A stretch of 64,000 nucleotides of DNA from Mesorhizobium amorphae CCNWGS0123 (GCF_001686985.1 NZ_CP015318.1:1238001-1302000), one strand, 5' to 3'. Positions 9,055 through 18,675 are shown, counted from the stretch's first letter. Made by a program: numbers and translations. Notes: a model not told the origin generated them from the letters alone.

Positions 9055-9801
9055 TCAAACGCCGTAGCGCTCGGTACGGATGAGGCCCGGCGGGACATCG
9101 GCATCGATCAAGGCCTGGGCGGCGGCTGACACGAAGGCGTTCGAGCCGCAGACGAAAGCAAGCCTCGGCGGCTCGGGCAGCCGCGCCATGGATTGCATCA
9201 TCATCTGGGCGTCGATCCGCCGCGAATAGTCCTCGGGGCGCCGTGCGGCCTCGCGCGTCAGCGTCAGCACAAGGTCGAACCCGTCGCGGCGGTCGTCGAG
9301 CTTGATCAGCTCGTCGCGAAAGATCACCTCGTCCCAGATCCGCGCCGAAAACACCAACGCGACCGACACCGAAGATTTCCGCGCCGTCCGGTGGCGCACC
9401 ATCGCCATCAGCGGCACCACGCCGGAGCCGCCTCCGACCAAGATCAATGGCCCGCCGTCGCTGTCAGACCAGACGAAATGGCCGCCGAGCGGCCCGCGCA
9501 GCTCGATCTCGTCGCCGACGACTGCGACCTCGTGGAAGAAGGGCGAGACCTCGCCATCCTCAAGCCTTTCGATCGCCAGCTCGATCGTTCCGCCGCTCTC
9601 CGGCGCGGAAGCAATGGAATAGGAACGGCGCGCCTGGTAGCCATCCGGCGCCGTCAGCCGGACATCGACATGCTGTCCGGCCTGATGGACGAAAGGCCGC
9701 GACAGCTTGAAGACAAAACTGGTGACGCGCGGCGTGCGCTTTTCGATGCGAATGATCTTCGCCGTCTGCCAGGGCGATTGCGCCGTCGCTGCCTCGCTCA
9801 T
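9055..9801 (-). CDS. FAD/NAD(P)H oxidoreductase, FNR family, partner of molybdopterin enzyme
   Basis: 248-aa flavoprotein reductase. FAD motif RRSYSIAS and pyridine nucleotide motif VGGGSGVVPLMAM, with CGSNAF near the end; no ferredoxin domain. The frame opens at 9912 but ATG 9801 overlaps the upstream gene by four bases (ATGA), the usual sign of translational coupling. It probably passes electrons between NAD(P)H and the molybdenum protein encoded just upstream. Such a pair recurs in proteobacteria; the physiological substrate is not known to me. Confidence 0.82.
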   Translation of the reverse strand: MSEAATAQSPWQTAKIIRIEKRTPRVTSFVFKLSRPFVHQAGQHVDVRLTAPDGYQARRSYSIASAPESGGTIELAIERLEDGEVSPFFHEVAVVGDEIELRGPLGGHFVWSDSDGGPLILVGGGSGVVPLMAMVRHRTARKSSVSVALVFSARIWDEVIFRDELIKLDDRRDGFDLVLTLTREAARRPEDYSRRIDAQMMMQSMARLPEPPRLAFVCGSNAFVSAAAQALIDADVPPGLIRTERYGV

Positions 9802-10409
9802 GGGTCGCCGGAGTAGCGCTGCTCGCGCCACGGGTCGCCATAGATGTGATAGCCGCGCAATTCCCAAAAGCCCGGCTCGTCGCGCTCGGTGAACTGTACC
9901 CCGTTCAGCCATTTGGCCGATTTCCAGAAATAGAGATGCGGCACCAGCAGCCGCGCCGGCCCGCCATGGTCCGGCGTGATCGGCTTGCCCTCATAGAGCA
10001 GCGCCACCATCGCCTTGCCGGCGACAAGATCCTTCGCCGGCACATTGGTCGAATAGCCATCGAACGAATGCGCCAGCGTGAAGGCGGTCGGCGGCTCGAT
10101 GCCGGCATCGGCGAGGATGTCGTCGACCAGCACGCCTTGCCATGCCGTGTCGAACTTGGTCCAGGCGGTCACGCAATGGATGTCGCGCGTCATCCGGGTC
10201 AACGGCAGCGCATTGAACTCAGTCCAGTTCCATTTCTTGATCGGCCGCGGTCCGTGCTTGAGCGTGAACGACCAGTCCTCGGTGCGCACGCGGGGTGTCG
10301 GCCCTGCCGACAGCACGGGAAAACCTTGCTCGAGATACTGTCCGGGCGGGATGCGGGCGTCCGTATCCGTCGGGGGCCTTCGCCCGGAAGAGAAGCCGCG
10401 GGTAACCAT
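9798..10409 (-). CDS. sulfite oxidase-like molybdopterin oxidoreductase
   Basis: 203-aa protein of the sulfite oxidase molybdopterin-binding fold. The segment TRDIHCVTAWTKFDTAWQGV carries the expected molybdenum-ligand cysteine; PDHGGPARLLVPHLYFWKSA is the conserved pterin-binding region. It is short and lacks heme and dimerisation domains. Start ATG 10409 is chosen because the upstream 39 residues of the open frame have no family-like sequence; the ribosome-binding site is weak. No Tat signal is seen, so it may act in the cytoplasm with the FAD reductase overlapping its end. Confidence 0.83.
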   Translation of the reverse strand: MVTRGFSSGRRPPTDTDARIPPGQYLEQGFPVLSAGPTPRVRTEDWSFTLKHGPRPIKKWNWTEFNALPLTRMTRDIHCVTAWTKFDTAWQGVLVDDILADAGIEPPTAFTLAHSFDGYSTNVPAKDLVAGKAMVALLYEGKPITPDHGGPARLLVPHLYFWKSAKWLNGVQFTERDEPGFWELRGYHIYGDPWREQRYSGDP

Positions 10410-10544
10410 CGGGACAATCCGTTTGCGCTGCGTTCGAAAATCGACCGCAGCCAGTGTTCGCGAAGATATCCCGACGGGCAACAGGAATCTTGGGCGGCCC
10501 GATGAGCTCACCGCCGATGGCGGCAAGCCTGTCGAACTCGACCC

Positions 10545-12068
10545 TCAGCCGGCGGCGAAGGGCACCGCGACGAAGATCTGCGCGTCACCGCGATCGACGA
10601 GCAACAGCACGGATTTCCTGCCGGACTTGCCGGCCTGCGCGATCGCCTGGTTTGCCTGCCTGGCGTTCTTCACCGGGGTCTGGTCGACACCGACGATGAC
10701 ATCGCCCGGCTGGATGCCGGCGGCCGAGGCCGCCTTGTCCGGATTGACGCGCTCGACCAAGGCGCCGCGCTGGTCGTCGGTCAGGTTCAGCTGCTCGCGA
10801 ACATCCGGCGTGAGGTCGGTGAGGCCGAGGCCGAGTGACGGCACGCGCAAGGCCTGTTCCTGGGACTTGCCGTCATTGCCCTCGGACGCGGCGGTCTTCG
10901 CATCATCGCTGTTGCGTCCGACATCGGCTGAAATCTGCATGGCCTTGCCGTTGCGCCAGACATTGAGCGTTTCCCTGGCACCCGGCGCGACGTCGGCGAC
11001 GGCACGCGACAGGTCTTTCGGATCCTTTATCTCCTGGCCGGCGAAGCCGGTGATGACGTCGCCGGTCTTGATGCCCGCCTTGGCGGCCGGCGATCCGTCG
11101 GTGACCTCGGAAACCAGCGCCCCGCCGGGATGGTCAAGGCCCATGGCGCTGGCGACGTCCGGCGTCACCTCCTGGATCTGGACGCCGAGATAGCCGTACT
11201 GGATGTCGCCGCCCTTCATCAGCTTGGCGACCACCTTCTCGGCCTGGTCAGACGGGATGGCGAAGCCGACGCCGACGCTGCCGCCATTGGGCGAATAGAT
11301 CGCCGCGTTGATGCCGACGACATTGCCCGCGACATCCACCAGCGGGCCGCCGGAATTGCCGTGGTTGATCGGCGCGTCGATCTGGATGAAGTCGTCGAAC
11401 GGGCCGCTGTGCAGGTCGCGGCCGCGCGCCGAGACGATGCCGGCCGTGACGGTGGTGCCGATGCCGAATGGGTTGCCGAAAGCCAGCACCTGGTCGCCCG
11501 GCATCAGCTTGTCGGAATCGCCCCATTTGACGGTCGGCAGGGACTTGTCGGCCTTGACCTTGAGCACGGCGAGATCGTTCTTGGCATCGCGGCCGACCAG
11601 CTTGGCGGGAAGCTCGGTGCCATCATCGAGCGTCACCTTGATCGAGGTGGCGCCATCGATGACATGATTGTTGGTGACGATGGTGCCATCCGAGCCGACG
11701 ATGAAGCCGGACCCAAGCGCCTCCGCGCGCTGCGACTGTTGTTGCGGCGGGGTCTTGGGCATGGGTGATGCCTGGTCGCCGAAGAACTGACGGAAATAGT
11801 CGTCGAAGGGGGAGTCTTCGCTCATCGTTTCCGGCTGCGCTTTCATGACGGTGGTGACCGTCACCACCGCCGGCTTGTCGGCCGCCACGATCGGAGCAAA
11901 CGAGCCGTTCGGCGCCTTTATGCCGGCGACGGGGGTCTGGGTTGTCGGAACGGTGCTGCTTGCGCCCATATTGTTCGCACTGTCTGCGAAGGACACCACG
12001 AAGGGGGATAGGATCAGCGCAGCGCCCAGCAAGGCCGCGACGCGATGTCTGCGAAGGATATCTGACAT
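10545..12068 (-). CDS. Do/DegP-type periplasmic serine protease
   Basis: 507-aa HtrA family protease for envelope protein quality control. Signal segment AALLGAALILSPFVVSFADS, trypsin-like domain with triad H135 (NNHVIDG), D165 (NDLAVLK) and S239 (GNSGGPL), then two PDZ domains (first around YLGVQIQEVTPDVASAMGL, second near the C-terminus around GALVERVNPDKAASAAGI). ATG 12068 begins the signal peptide; the frame upstream of it is not protein-like. Single gene with its own upstream region. degP versus degQ cannot be decided from sequence alone. Confidence 0.92.
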   Translation of the reverse strand: MSDILRRHRVAALLGAALILSPFVVSFADSANNMGASSTVPTTQTPVAGIKAPNGSFAPIVAADKPAVVTVTTVMKAQPETMSEDSPFDDYFRQFFGDQASPMPKTPPQQQSQRAEALGSGFIVGSDGTIVTNNHVIDGATSIKVTLDDGTELPAKLVGRDAKNDLAVLKVKADKSLPTVKWGDSDKLMPGDQVLAFGNPFGIGTTVTAGIVSARGRDLHSGPFDDFIQIDAPINHGNSGGPLVDVAGNVVGINAAIYSPNGGSVGVGFAIPSDQAEKVVAKLMKGGDIQYGYLGVQIQEVTPDVASAMGLDHPGGALVSEVTDGSPAAKAGIKTGDVITGFAGQEIKDPKDLSRAVADVAPGARETLNVWRNGKAMQISADVGRNSDDAKTAASEGNDGKSQEQALRVPSLGLGLTDLTPDVREQLNLTDDQRGALVERVNPDKAASAAGIQPGDVIVGVDQTPVKNARQANQAIAQAGKSGRKSVLLLVDRGDAQIFVAVPFAAG

Positions 12069-12287
12069 GGTCGTTCTGTCCGGGCGAGAGTTGATCCGGC
12101 GCCGTGGCAGCTTCTCCTGTATGGGAAACCGGCCATCCGGCGTGTCGACGGTCGCGATTGCCTGTCTCGCCTGGCATGGCAGCCGACCGGATCGACAGAC
12201 CTGCATCTAGGGTCTGGATGGGTCCGAATTAGGGTTCTTGTGCCATCTTACGAAGATTTAATGTCCGCAGGCGCTTCGGTCGGCGCT

Positions 12288-13037
12288 TCAACGCCCATTG
12301 CTGCGCCTGAGATAGGCCGAGGCGATCTCCCGCATCCGCTTGCCGTCGAAGCTCGGCCCGTGCCCGCCATGGCCGATGCGGATCGGCAGGTCGAGCAGCC
12401 GCTGCATGGTGCGACGATAGGCGGCGCGGTCGGAATCCGGCAGGTCGTCGATCAGCATGCCGTCATAGATGGCATCGCCGGCGAAAAACAGGCCGTCGGC
12501 CTGGTCGAACAGCGCGATCGAATCAGGCGAATGTCCCGGCAGGTGCAGCACCTTGAATTGCCGGTCGCCGATATCGACGACATCGCCCTCGGCAAGCGTC
12601 CTTGTCAGCGGTGCCGGCAGGATCCTGTAGTCGGCCGCTTTCCAACTGGGCGCCGGCAATTTCGAGACGGCGCCGTCGAGGTTGTGGAACATGTAGGCGT
12701 AGGTCACCGCCTCATCCATGCTGTCGAATTTTTCGGCGCTTTGCTCCGGTCCCGCCCGCAGCGGAAATTCGTGCAGCGAGCCGACATGGTCGAGATGGAT
12801 ATGGGTGGCGACGACCAGCAGCGGCTTGCCGGCAGGCGTGTCGATCTGAGGCGCCAACGGGCAGATGCCCATGCCGGTATCGACGAGCAGGTCGACGTCA
12901 CGGCCTTTGAGATGCCAGATGTTGGCGCGCACGAAATCATGCACGAACGGCTCGGTCAGCATCGTCGTTCTGGGGTCGATGCTGGTCTTGCTGAACCAGT
13001 CGCCCACCAGACGTTCGCCCAACAGACTGGCGCCCAT
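12288..13037 (-). CDS. metallo-beta-lactamase-fold hydrolase
   Basis: 249-aa hydrolase of unknown substrate. The zinc motif THIHLDHVG is complete, followed by HLPGHSPDS, FAGDAIYD and HGGHGPSF, the standard metal-binding order. No signal peptide. Its start overlaps the stop of the phosphofructokinase gene (TGATG), so the two are coupled; a glyoxalase II-like or lactonase role tied to sugar phosphate metabolism is only a guess. Confidence 0.85.
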   Translation of the reverse strand: MGASLLGERLVGDWFSKTSIDPRTTMLTEPFVHDFVRANIWHLKGRDVDLLVDTGMGICPLAPQIDTPAGKPLLVVATHIHLDHVGSLHEFPLRAGPEQSAEKFDSMDEAVTYAYMFHNLDGAVSKLPAPSWKAADYRILPAPLTRTLAEGDVVDIGDRQFKVLHLPGHSPDSIALFDQADGLFFAGDAIYDGMLIDDLPDSDRAAYRRTMQRLLDLPIRIGHGGHGPSFDGKRMREIASAYLRRSNGR

Positions 13038-14203
13038 CAGACGAAGGGCTTTCCGACCTTGTATTTTTCCGGCACCAACCGCTTCAGATAGGCCATGCCG
13101 GCCTCGGACAGCTGATTGACGTCGGGCTTCATGAAATCATCGGGCATGTGGCGCGTCTTGCCGGCGACGTTCTTCAGCGGCACCTTCTTCAGCACCGTCT
13201 TCGTGCCGTCATATTGCAGCGCCACCGAGCCGCCGCCCTCCTCGGCGACCGCCACCGCGAAGGCGCCGGCGTCGAAGGCCTCCTTGGCGTCGACGGCGCT
13301 GATGGCGCCGACATAGCCGCGCGGCATGTAGCCCAGCGCATCGACGCGCGCCCGCTTGCCCGGCAGGCCTTCGGCGAGCGCCCGCTCGAGCGCCGCCGGC
13401 AGGTCGCTGCCCGACAGCTTGACGTTGCCATGGGCGTCGCGCTCAAGCTTCTCCGGTGGCACCAGGCTTTCGACCAGTGCCTTGCCGTCGGCGGTGCTGA
13501 CGCCTTCGGATACGGCGACGATACAGCGCTTGTGGCGGTCGAGCGTGGCACGCACGTCGTCGATGAAGCCGGCGGCCGAGAATGGCCGCTCCGGCACGTA
13601 GACGAGATGCGGGCCGCTGTCGGGGTCGAGCTGCCATGCGGCCGCGGCTGTGGTGAGGAAGCCGGCGTGCCGGCCCATGACGATGCCGACATAGATGCCG
13701 GGCAAGGCGCGGAAATCGAGATCGACCGAGAGGAAGGCGCCGGCAACGAACTCGGCCGCCGAGATGAAGCCCGGCGTGTGGTCGTTCTCCTCGAGATCGT
13801 TGTCGATGGTTTTCGGCGCGTGCACGAAGGCCATCGTGCCGCCGGCGGCGTCGGTCAGAATCTGCTGCGTGCCGGATGTGTCGTTGCCGCCGATATAGAT
13901 GAAGGCGTCGGCTCCGGCCTTCTTCAGGCCGTTGAGGATGACCTCGCAATAGGCCGCGTCGGGCTTGTCACGCGTCGAGCCCAGTGCCGCACTCGGCGTC
14001 GCCGCGATCAGCCTGAGCTGTTCCTCGGAGATGGAAGAGAGGTCGGCATAGTTGCCGTCACGAATGCCGCGCACGCCGTGGATCGAGCCCAGCACCTTGG
14101 CGCCGGGATGCCGCTTGCGGATCTCCAGTGCTGCACCAACCATGGTCTGGTTGATGACAGCGGTCGGTCCGCCGCCCTGCGCGATCACAAACGTTCCTGA
14201 CAT
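13037..14203 (-). CDS. 6-phosphofructokinase, predicted pyrophosphate-dependent
   Basis: 388-aa PFK-family enzyme interconverting fructose 6-phosphate and fructose 1,6-bisphosphate. The phosphoryl-donor region reads GGNDTSG (105-111) and the catalytic segment PKTIDND. Aspartate in the position that is glycine in ATP enzymes, together with lysine in PKTIDND, is the known signature of PPi-dependent PFKs; the preceding asparagine replaces the more usual aspartate. GGGAGA precedes ATG 14203. A reversible PPi enzyme would suit a rhizobium, since many lack ATP-PFK and use the Entner-Doudoroff route. Confidence 0.87.
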   Translation of the reverse strand: MSGTFVIAQGGGPTAVINQTMVGAALEIRKRHPGAKVLGSIHGVRGIRDGNYADLSSISEEQLRLIAATPSAALGSTRDKPDAAYCEVILNGLKKAGADAFIYIGGNDTSGTQQILTDAAGGTMAFVHAPKTIDNDLEENDHTPGFISAAEFVAGAFLSVDLDFRALPGIYVGIVMGRHAGFLTTAAAAWQLDPDSGPHLVYVPERPFSAAGFIDDVRATLDRHKRCIVAVSEGVSTADGKALVESLVPPEKLERDAHGNVKLSGSDLPAALERALAEGLPGKRARVDALGYMPRGYVGAISAVDAKEAFDAGAFAVAVAEEGGGSVALQYDGTKTVLKKVPLKNVAGKTRHMPDDFMKPDVNQLSEAGMAYLKRLVPEKYKVGKPFV

Positions 14204-14302
14204 TCTTCAATTCTCCCGGATGGTGGCTTCGCAGGCACATTCGCCTGTCTTGCGGCATCACGCAACGGGAGAGTCAAACGGCTGCGAGCAGCCGTCGAAC
14301 GA

Positions 14303-15064
14303 TCAGACGACGACGACCGGGTTCTTCTTGGAAACGCGGCTGTAGAGGTCGATGATGTCCTGGTTGATCAGGCGCACGCAGCCCGACGACATCGCCTGGC
14401 CGATGCTCCACCATTCCGGCGAACCGTGGATGCGGTAGCCGGTGTCCTTGCCGTTCTGGTAGATGTAGAGCGCCCGGGCGCCGAGCGGATTGGTAAGACC
14501 GCCGGGCTGGCCGCCCTGCCATTTCACCAGTTCCGGCTTGCGCGCGATCATTTCGGGCGGCGGGGTCCAGACTGGCCATTCCTTGCCGTACTGGATGTTG
14601 GCGCGGCCGGACCAGCGGAAGCCGTCTTTGCCGATGCCGACGCCGTAGCGGATCGCCTCGCCGCCAGGCTGCACCAGGTAGAGCTTGCGCTCCTGCAAAT
14701 GCACGACGATGGTGCCGGGCGCCTCGCCGGTCTCGTCGACGACGATCTGGCGACGGAACTCCGCCTTGACCTTCTGATAGGGCACCGCCGGCACCTCGAA
14801 GCCGCCGTCGTTGAGCGAGGCATACATCACGTCCGGGCCGGTGATGTTCTTGTCGACGCTGATCGCGGGACGGATCGGCCGCAGCGAGCCGGTGGTGGTG
14901 TCGTCGAGCTGCAGCTGCGGCAGGTCGAGCGTCTGGCTGCAGCCGGCCATGCCAAGCAGCGTGATCGCGCCGGCGCCTGACAGCACCGCGCGGCGGGAAA
15001 GCAGATTTTCGGTTTCGCTTGCGTCGCCATTCACTGGCGGCGTCAGATTTTGCGGCTTACGCAT
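14303..15064 (-). CDS. L,D-transpeptidase (YkuD) lipoprotein
   Basis: 253-aa cell-wall cross-linking or lipoprotein-anchoring enzyme. The N-terminus has SRRAVLSGAGAITLLGMAGC: a twin-arginine pair (24-25) and a lipobox with C42, so it is likely exported, possibly by Tat, and lipidated. The YkuD domain ends in YRIHGSPEW and the catalytic SSGCVRL, both intact. ATG 15064 is preferred over the upstream frame at 15127. One of a set of such paralogues usually present in rhizobia. Confidence 0.88.
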   Translation of the reverse strand: MRKPQNLTPPVNGDASETENLLSRRAVLSGAGAITLLGMAGCSQTLDLPQLQLDDTTTGSLRPIRPAISVDKNITGPDVMYASLNDGGFEVPAVPYQKVKAEFRRQIVVDETGEAPGTIVVHLQERKLYLVQPGGEAIRYGVGIGKDGFRWSGRANIQYGKEWPVWTPPPEMIARKPELVKWQGGQPGGLTNPLGARALYIYQNGKDTGYRIHGSPEWWSIGQAMSSGCVRLINQDIIDLYSRVSKKNPVVVV

Positions 15065-15292
15065 GCACCCAAACCCTACGCTGTCGGCGGGAAACACGGT
15101 CCGGCCGGATAGGGGCAGTTTCGCCAATCATGGTTGAAAAAGCGTGAAGGGCCGGACTTTGGTCTTAACCCTGTTCGGCTGTCACCCGCGCCGGCAAGGT
15201 GAAACGGCGCGCCTCGGGATTTCGAAGAAGCCCCCTTTACATTCTTGCGCACCCGAGGATTTATCCTTTTCTTTGCGCTCAAGGAGACATCG

Positions 15293-15916
15293 ATGTCCTT
15301 CGAAAACTGGGCCGCCTTCGCCGCCGCCTCAGCCATCCTTCTCGTCATTCCCGGCCCGACCATCCTTTTGGTCGTGTCCTATGCGCTGGGCCAGGGCTGG
15401 CGCACGGCGCTGCCGATGGCGGTCGGCGTGGCGCTGGGCGACTTCACCGCCATGACGCTGTCGATGCTGGGCATCGGCGCGCTGCTGGCGGCATCGGCCA
15501 CCGTGTTCACGGTGCTCAAGGTGATCGGCGCCTGCTACCTGATCTATCTCGGCGTAAAACTGTTCCGCGCCGGCGGCGCGCTCAAGGCCGAGCCGCGTAC
15601 CGACGCGGTGTCTTCGGCGAAAATGATGGCGCATGCCTGGCTGGTCACCGCGCTCAACCCGAAAAGCATCACCTTCTTCGTCGCCTTCCTGCCGCAGTTC
15701 CTCGACCGGCACGCGGATTTCTGGACCCAGATGCTGGTCTTCGAAACGACCTTCCTGGCGCTCGCCTTCGCCAATGCCTTCGGCTACGCGCTGATCGCGG
15801 CCAGGGCACGCAAGGTGGTGCGCAATCCCAAAGCGATCCGCATCTTTAACCGCACCGGCGGCACGCTGCTGGTCGGCGCCGGCATTGCCACCATGGCGAT
15901 GCGTTCGGGAAATTGA
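15293..15916 (+). CDS. LysE/RhtB family amino-acid exporter
   Basis: 207-aa inner-membrane protein with about six hydrophobic helices. The start FAAASAILLVIPGPTILLVV contains the family's PGP motif in the first helix, and LNPKSITFFVAFLPQF is the second conserved block. AAGGAG at 15281-15286 fixes ATG 15293. Predicted to export an amino acid or homoserine-lactone-like compound; substrate unknown. Stands alone, convergent with the autotransporter gene. Confidence 0.88.
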   Translation: MSFENWAAFAAASAILLVIPGPTILLVVSYALGQGWRTALPMAVGVALGDFTAMTLSMLGIGALLAASATVFTVLKVIGACYLIYLGVKLFRAGGALKAEPRTDAVSSAKMMAHAWLVTALNPKSITFFVAFLPQFLDRHADFWTQMLVFETTFLALAFANAFGYALIAARARKVVRNPKAIRIFNRTGGTLLVGAGIATMAMRSGN

Positions 15917-15951
15917 GGCGTCTTGGACCAAGCAGGTGAGGCGGGCCCGCC

Positions 15952-18675
15952 TCACCACTTCACACTGAAGCCAAGATTACCTTCGAGCATCAGCCGTTTG
16001 TCTCCGCCGAGGTTGGTGGTGTAGTCGCCGGTGGCGAAGAGGCTGACCTTGTCGGTCACCTTGGCGACCACGCCGCCGCCGAATTCCAGCGATGTTGACT
16101 TGCCTTCGGTCGAGATGTCGGTGCCCTCGAAATTCACATGGTCGGTGCCGCCGAAGGCGTGCCACAGATTGGCCTTCAGGTAGGGCTGCAGCGGGACGCC
16201 GTTGATGGCAATCTCGCCCTGCAGCCGCAACCCGACCCTGCCATTCACGCTATCGTCGAGGTCGAAGGACACGGCCGAAAACCTGTCCTCGGCATCGTCG
16301 AGCGACACATGCTGCCAGATCAGCTGCGCCTGCGGCTCGAGCGTCCAGCCTTGGCCGAGCGCGACCGGATAACCGCCCTCGATTGAGGCGGTGACGCCGG
16401 TTCCCTTGACGTCGATGCCGATGCCGCGCGACGAGGTGGCCGAGCCACCGAAGAAGGTCGCCATCAGGACACCGTCCAGATACCAGCCGCCCGGGCCGAT
16501 CCGGGTCCAGTAGCCGCCGACGCTGGTGCCGCCGAGGTCGATGTCGCCGACGGCGAGACCGTCCTGTCCCAAGGCCTGTCCGTGCACATCGCCATTCATG
16601 CTGCCATAGGCAATGAACAGGCCGGCGCGATCGACCTGGCCCGAGCTTCCCTCGCGGCCGAAAGCGTCGAAGCCGGCCTGGAAGCCGAACAGCGTGCCGT
16701 CGAAGGACGGCGAGACCGTTCCGGACCAGTCCATCTTGGCGTCCTGGCCGAAGACGCGGCCCCAGACCGGCTGCAGTTCGGTGTCTGAAGACAAGAGACC
16801 CTGCTCGCCGCGCCGCTCGTGGAAGGTGCCGAGCGTCGCCATCGCCAGATGCTCGGCCACCGGCGGCACCGCCGAATAGACCGGCACCTCGATGCGGTAG
16901 AGCAGGATTTGTTGACCGGCCGCCGGGGTCGGCAGGTCGGGCACAGCCGTCGGCACCGGCGGCGGTGGCGGCGGCGGGTCCGCGGGTGGCGCTTCGGGTG
17001 GGGCCGGCGGTGCCTCGGGCTCCGGATCGCTCGCCTGCACCGGCGGCGTCGGATCGACCGGCGGATTGTTGATGTCACCCTCGGTCGGCACCGGCACCGG
17101 CGGCAATTCGGAAGGTGGCGGCGGCGCCTCTGTTGCAGGAGGCTCCGGCTCGGGCTGTGGCGCCGGCTCCAGCGCCGGCGGCGCTGCGGCGGGCGATGTC
17201 GGCGTGATCAGCGTCGAACGCAGATACCAGTTCTCCTCGCTGCCGGCGCTGACGCCGCCCTTGAACAGGTAATATTCGAAGGCACCGGCCGCGACCGGCG
17301 CGCTGAGCGCAAAGGCATTGGCGCTGGACGTGGCGCCGTTGATCGCCTGGACGACCATGATGCCGTCCGCCGCGGTCTCGGCGCCGGCGCCGCCGTCATT
17401 GACCACCGCGATGCCGGTGGAGCCGGAGGCCGTGCCACCGGAGAGCACGAGCCTGTCGGAAGCGGAAGAGTCATCGCCAAGCTCGGTCTGAATCAGCAGC
17501 AGGCCGCCGAGGCCCGTATAGTTGCCGGAAATCGTCAGCCGGTCGACAGCACCTGTGACGCCATTGGTCAGGTCGATGCGGCCGGCATTGGTAACCTGCG
17601 CCAGCTGGCCAGCGGTAAAGGCCTGGATCGTCGAATTGAAGCCGCCGCCATAGAGCGTGCTGGCCTGATCGACATTGAGCGATCCGGTTCCGGTGCCGCT
17701 GTCGCCGAGCGTGAGATTGCCGTCCAGCGTCAGTTCGGTGTCGTTGGTGGCGTTGATGGTTTCCCAGTTCTGGACTCTGGCAATACCGTCCAGCGAGACA
17801 TTGTCGAAGGTGAGGGCATCGGTGCCGAGGCCGCCATTAAGGGCATCTGTGCCGCCGAGATTGGCCTTGGTGAGGTTGCTCAGTTGGGCCGTATCGTTGT
17901 CGCCGCCGAGATCGACCGTGCCGTAGATGATGCCGCCACCATTCCAGACGAAGCTGTCGGCGCCAAAGCTCATCAGCACGTCGCCGCCGACCGCGCCGCC
18001 GGTCACCGTTACGCTGTCGGTGCCGCCACTGACGCTGATGTTGCCGCCGATGGTGCCACCTGAGACGATGATCGTGTCGTTTCCGAAGCCGGTGACGAGG
18101 TTGCGGTCGATGGTGCCGCCGGACATGTCGAAGTAATTGTCGTCGAGCTTCATGTTGACGCGGCCGATGCGTCCGCCGGTCATCACCGCATGGTCGCCAT
18201 CGTCGAAGAAATCGACAATGCGGCCACCGCTCATGGTGAAGGTGTCGAGCCCGTCGCCCTGGTTGAGCGAGCCGACCTGGCCGCCGCTCATGTTGAAATC
18301 GTCAATGCCGGCGCCCTGCTGGGCGTTGCCGGTGATGGTGCCGGACTGCATGTCGATGCGGTCTGTGCCTGCGCCAAAGGTGACGTTGCCGCTCACCTGT
18401 CCGGTGCCGCCGGCGGGAAAGGTCAGCGTGTTGTTGCCGCCGGTATCGGTGAGGCTGCCGCCCGAATCGCCGCTGTCACAGACAAACGCATCGTTGCCGG
18501 CGGACGGGACCAGGAGACAGGCCGCGAAAGCCGCGGAATTGAGCAGAAACGACGTAGTTGCGATGAGGCTAATATACCATAACTTCAACCGAAGCAGCTT
18601 TCGCTGCGGTAAAGCAATTGTTTCCCCCGTATCTCCCGAACTGACGCTCGGAAACCTCTCTTTCAGGTGCCGCAT
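15952..18675 (-). CDS. autotransporter with beta-helical passenger and outer-membrane barrel
   Basis: 907-aa type V secretion protein. N-terminal region is long with a hydrophobic segment WYISLIATTSFLLNSAAFA, the extended signal common in autotransporters. The passenger has successive turns of about 20 residues built around MSGG, MTGG or VSGG, followed by other glycine-, asparagine- and aspartate-rich turns: a parallel beta-helix. A proline-rich linker (about bases 16915-17200, runs of PPAPPEAPP type) leads to a C-terminal barrel of about 270 residues ending in GFSVKW with the terminal aromatic residue. ATG 18675 has GAGGA upstream. Adhesin or surface role inferred; no protease motif seen. 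Confidence 0.87.
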   Translation of the reverse strand: MRHLKERFPSVSSGDTGETIALPQRKLLRLKLWYISLIATTSFLLNSAAFAACLLVPSAGNDAFVCDSGDSGGSLTDTGGNNTLTFPAGGTGQVSGNVTFGAGTDRIDMQSGTITGNAQQGAGIDDFNMSGGQVGSLNQGDGLDTFTMSGGRIVDFFDDGDHAVMTGGRIGRVNMKLDDNYFDMSGGTIDRNLVTGFGNDTIIVSGGTIGGNISVSGGTDSVTVTGGAVGGDVLMSFGADSFVWNGGGIIYGTVDLGGDNDTAQLSNLTKANLGGTDALNGGLGTDALTFDNVSLDGIARVQNWETINATNDTELTLDGNLTLGDSGTGTGSLNVDQASTLYGGGFNSTIQAFTAGQLAQVTNAGRIDLTNGVTGAVDRLTISGNYTGLGGLLLIQTELGDDSSASDRLVLSGGTASGSTGIAVVNDGGAGAETAADGIMVVQAINGATSSANAFALSAPVAAGAFEYYLFKGGVSAGSEENWYLRSTLITPTSPAAAPPALEPAPQPEPEPPATEAPPPPSELPPVPVPTEGDINNPPVDPTPPVQASDPEPEAPPAPPEAPPADPPPPPPPVPTAVPDLPTPAAGQQILLYRIEVPVYSAVPPVAEHLAMATLGTFHERRGEQGLLSSDTELQPVWGRVFGQDAKMDWSGTVSPSFDGTLFGFQAGFDAFGREGSSGQVDRAGLFIAYGSMNGDVHGQALGQDGLAVGDIDLGGTSVGGYWTRIGPGGWYLDGVLMATFFGGSATSSRGIGIDVKGTGVTASIEGGYPVALGQGWTLEPQAQLIWQHVSLDDAEDRFSAVSFDLDDSVNGRVGLRLQGEIAINGVPLQPYLKANLWHAFGGTDHVNFEGTDISTEGKSTSLEFGGGVVAKVTDKVSLFATGDYTTNLGGDKRLMLEGNLGFSVKW

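Noticed and set aside
16819..18063. Long plus-strand frame of 414 codons inside the autotransporter
   Set aside because: Arginine- and glycine-rich translation mirroring the repetitive passenger and proline linker on the other strand; a shadow frame.
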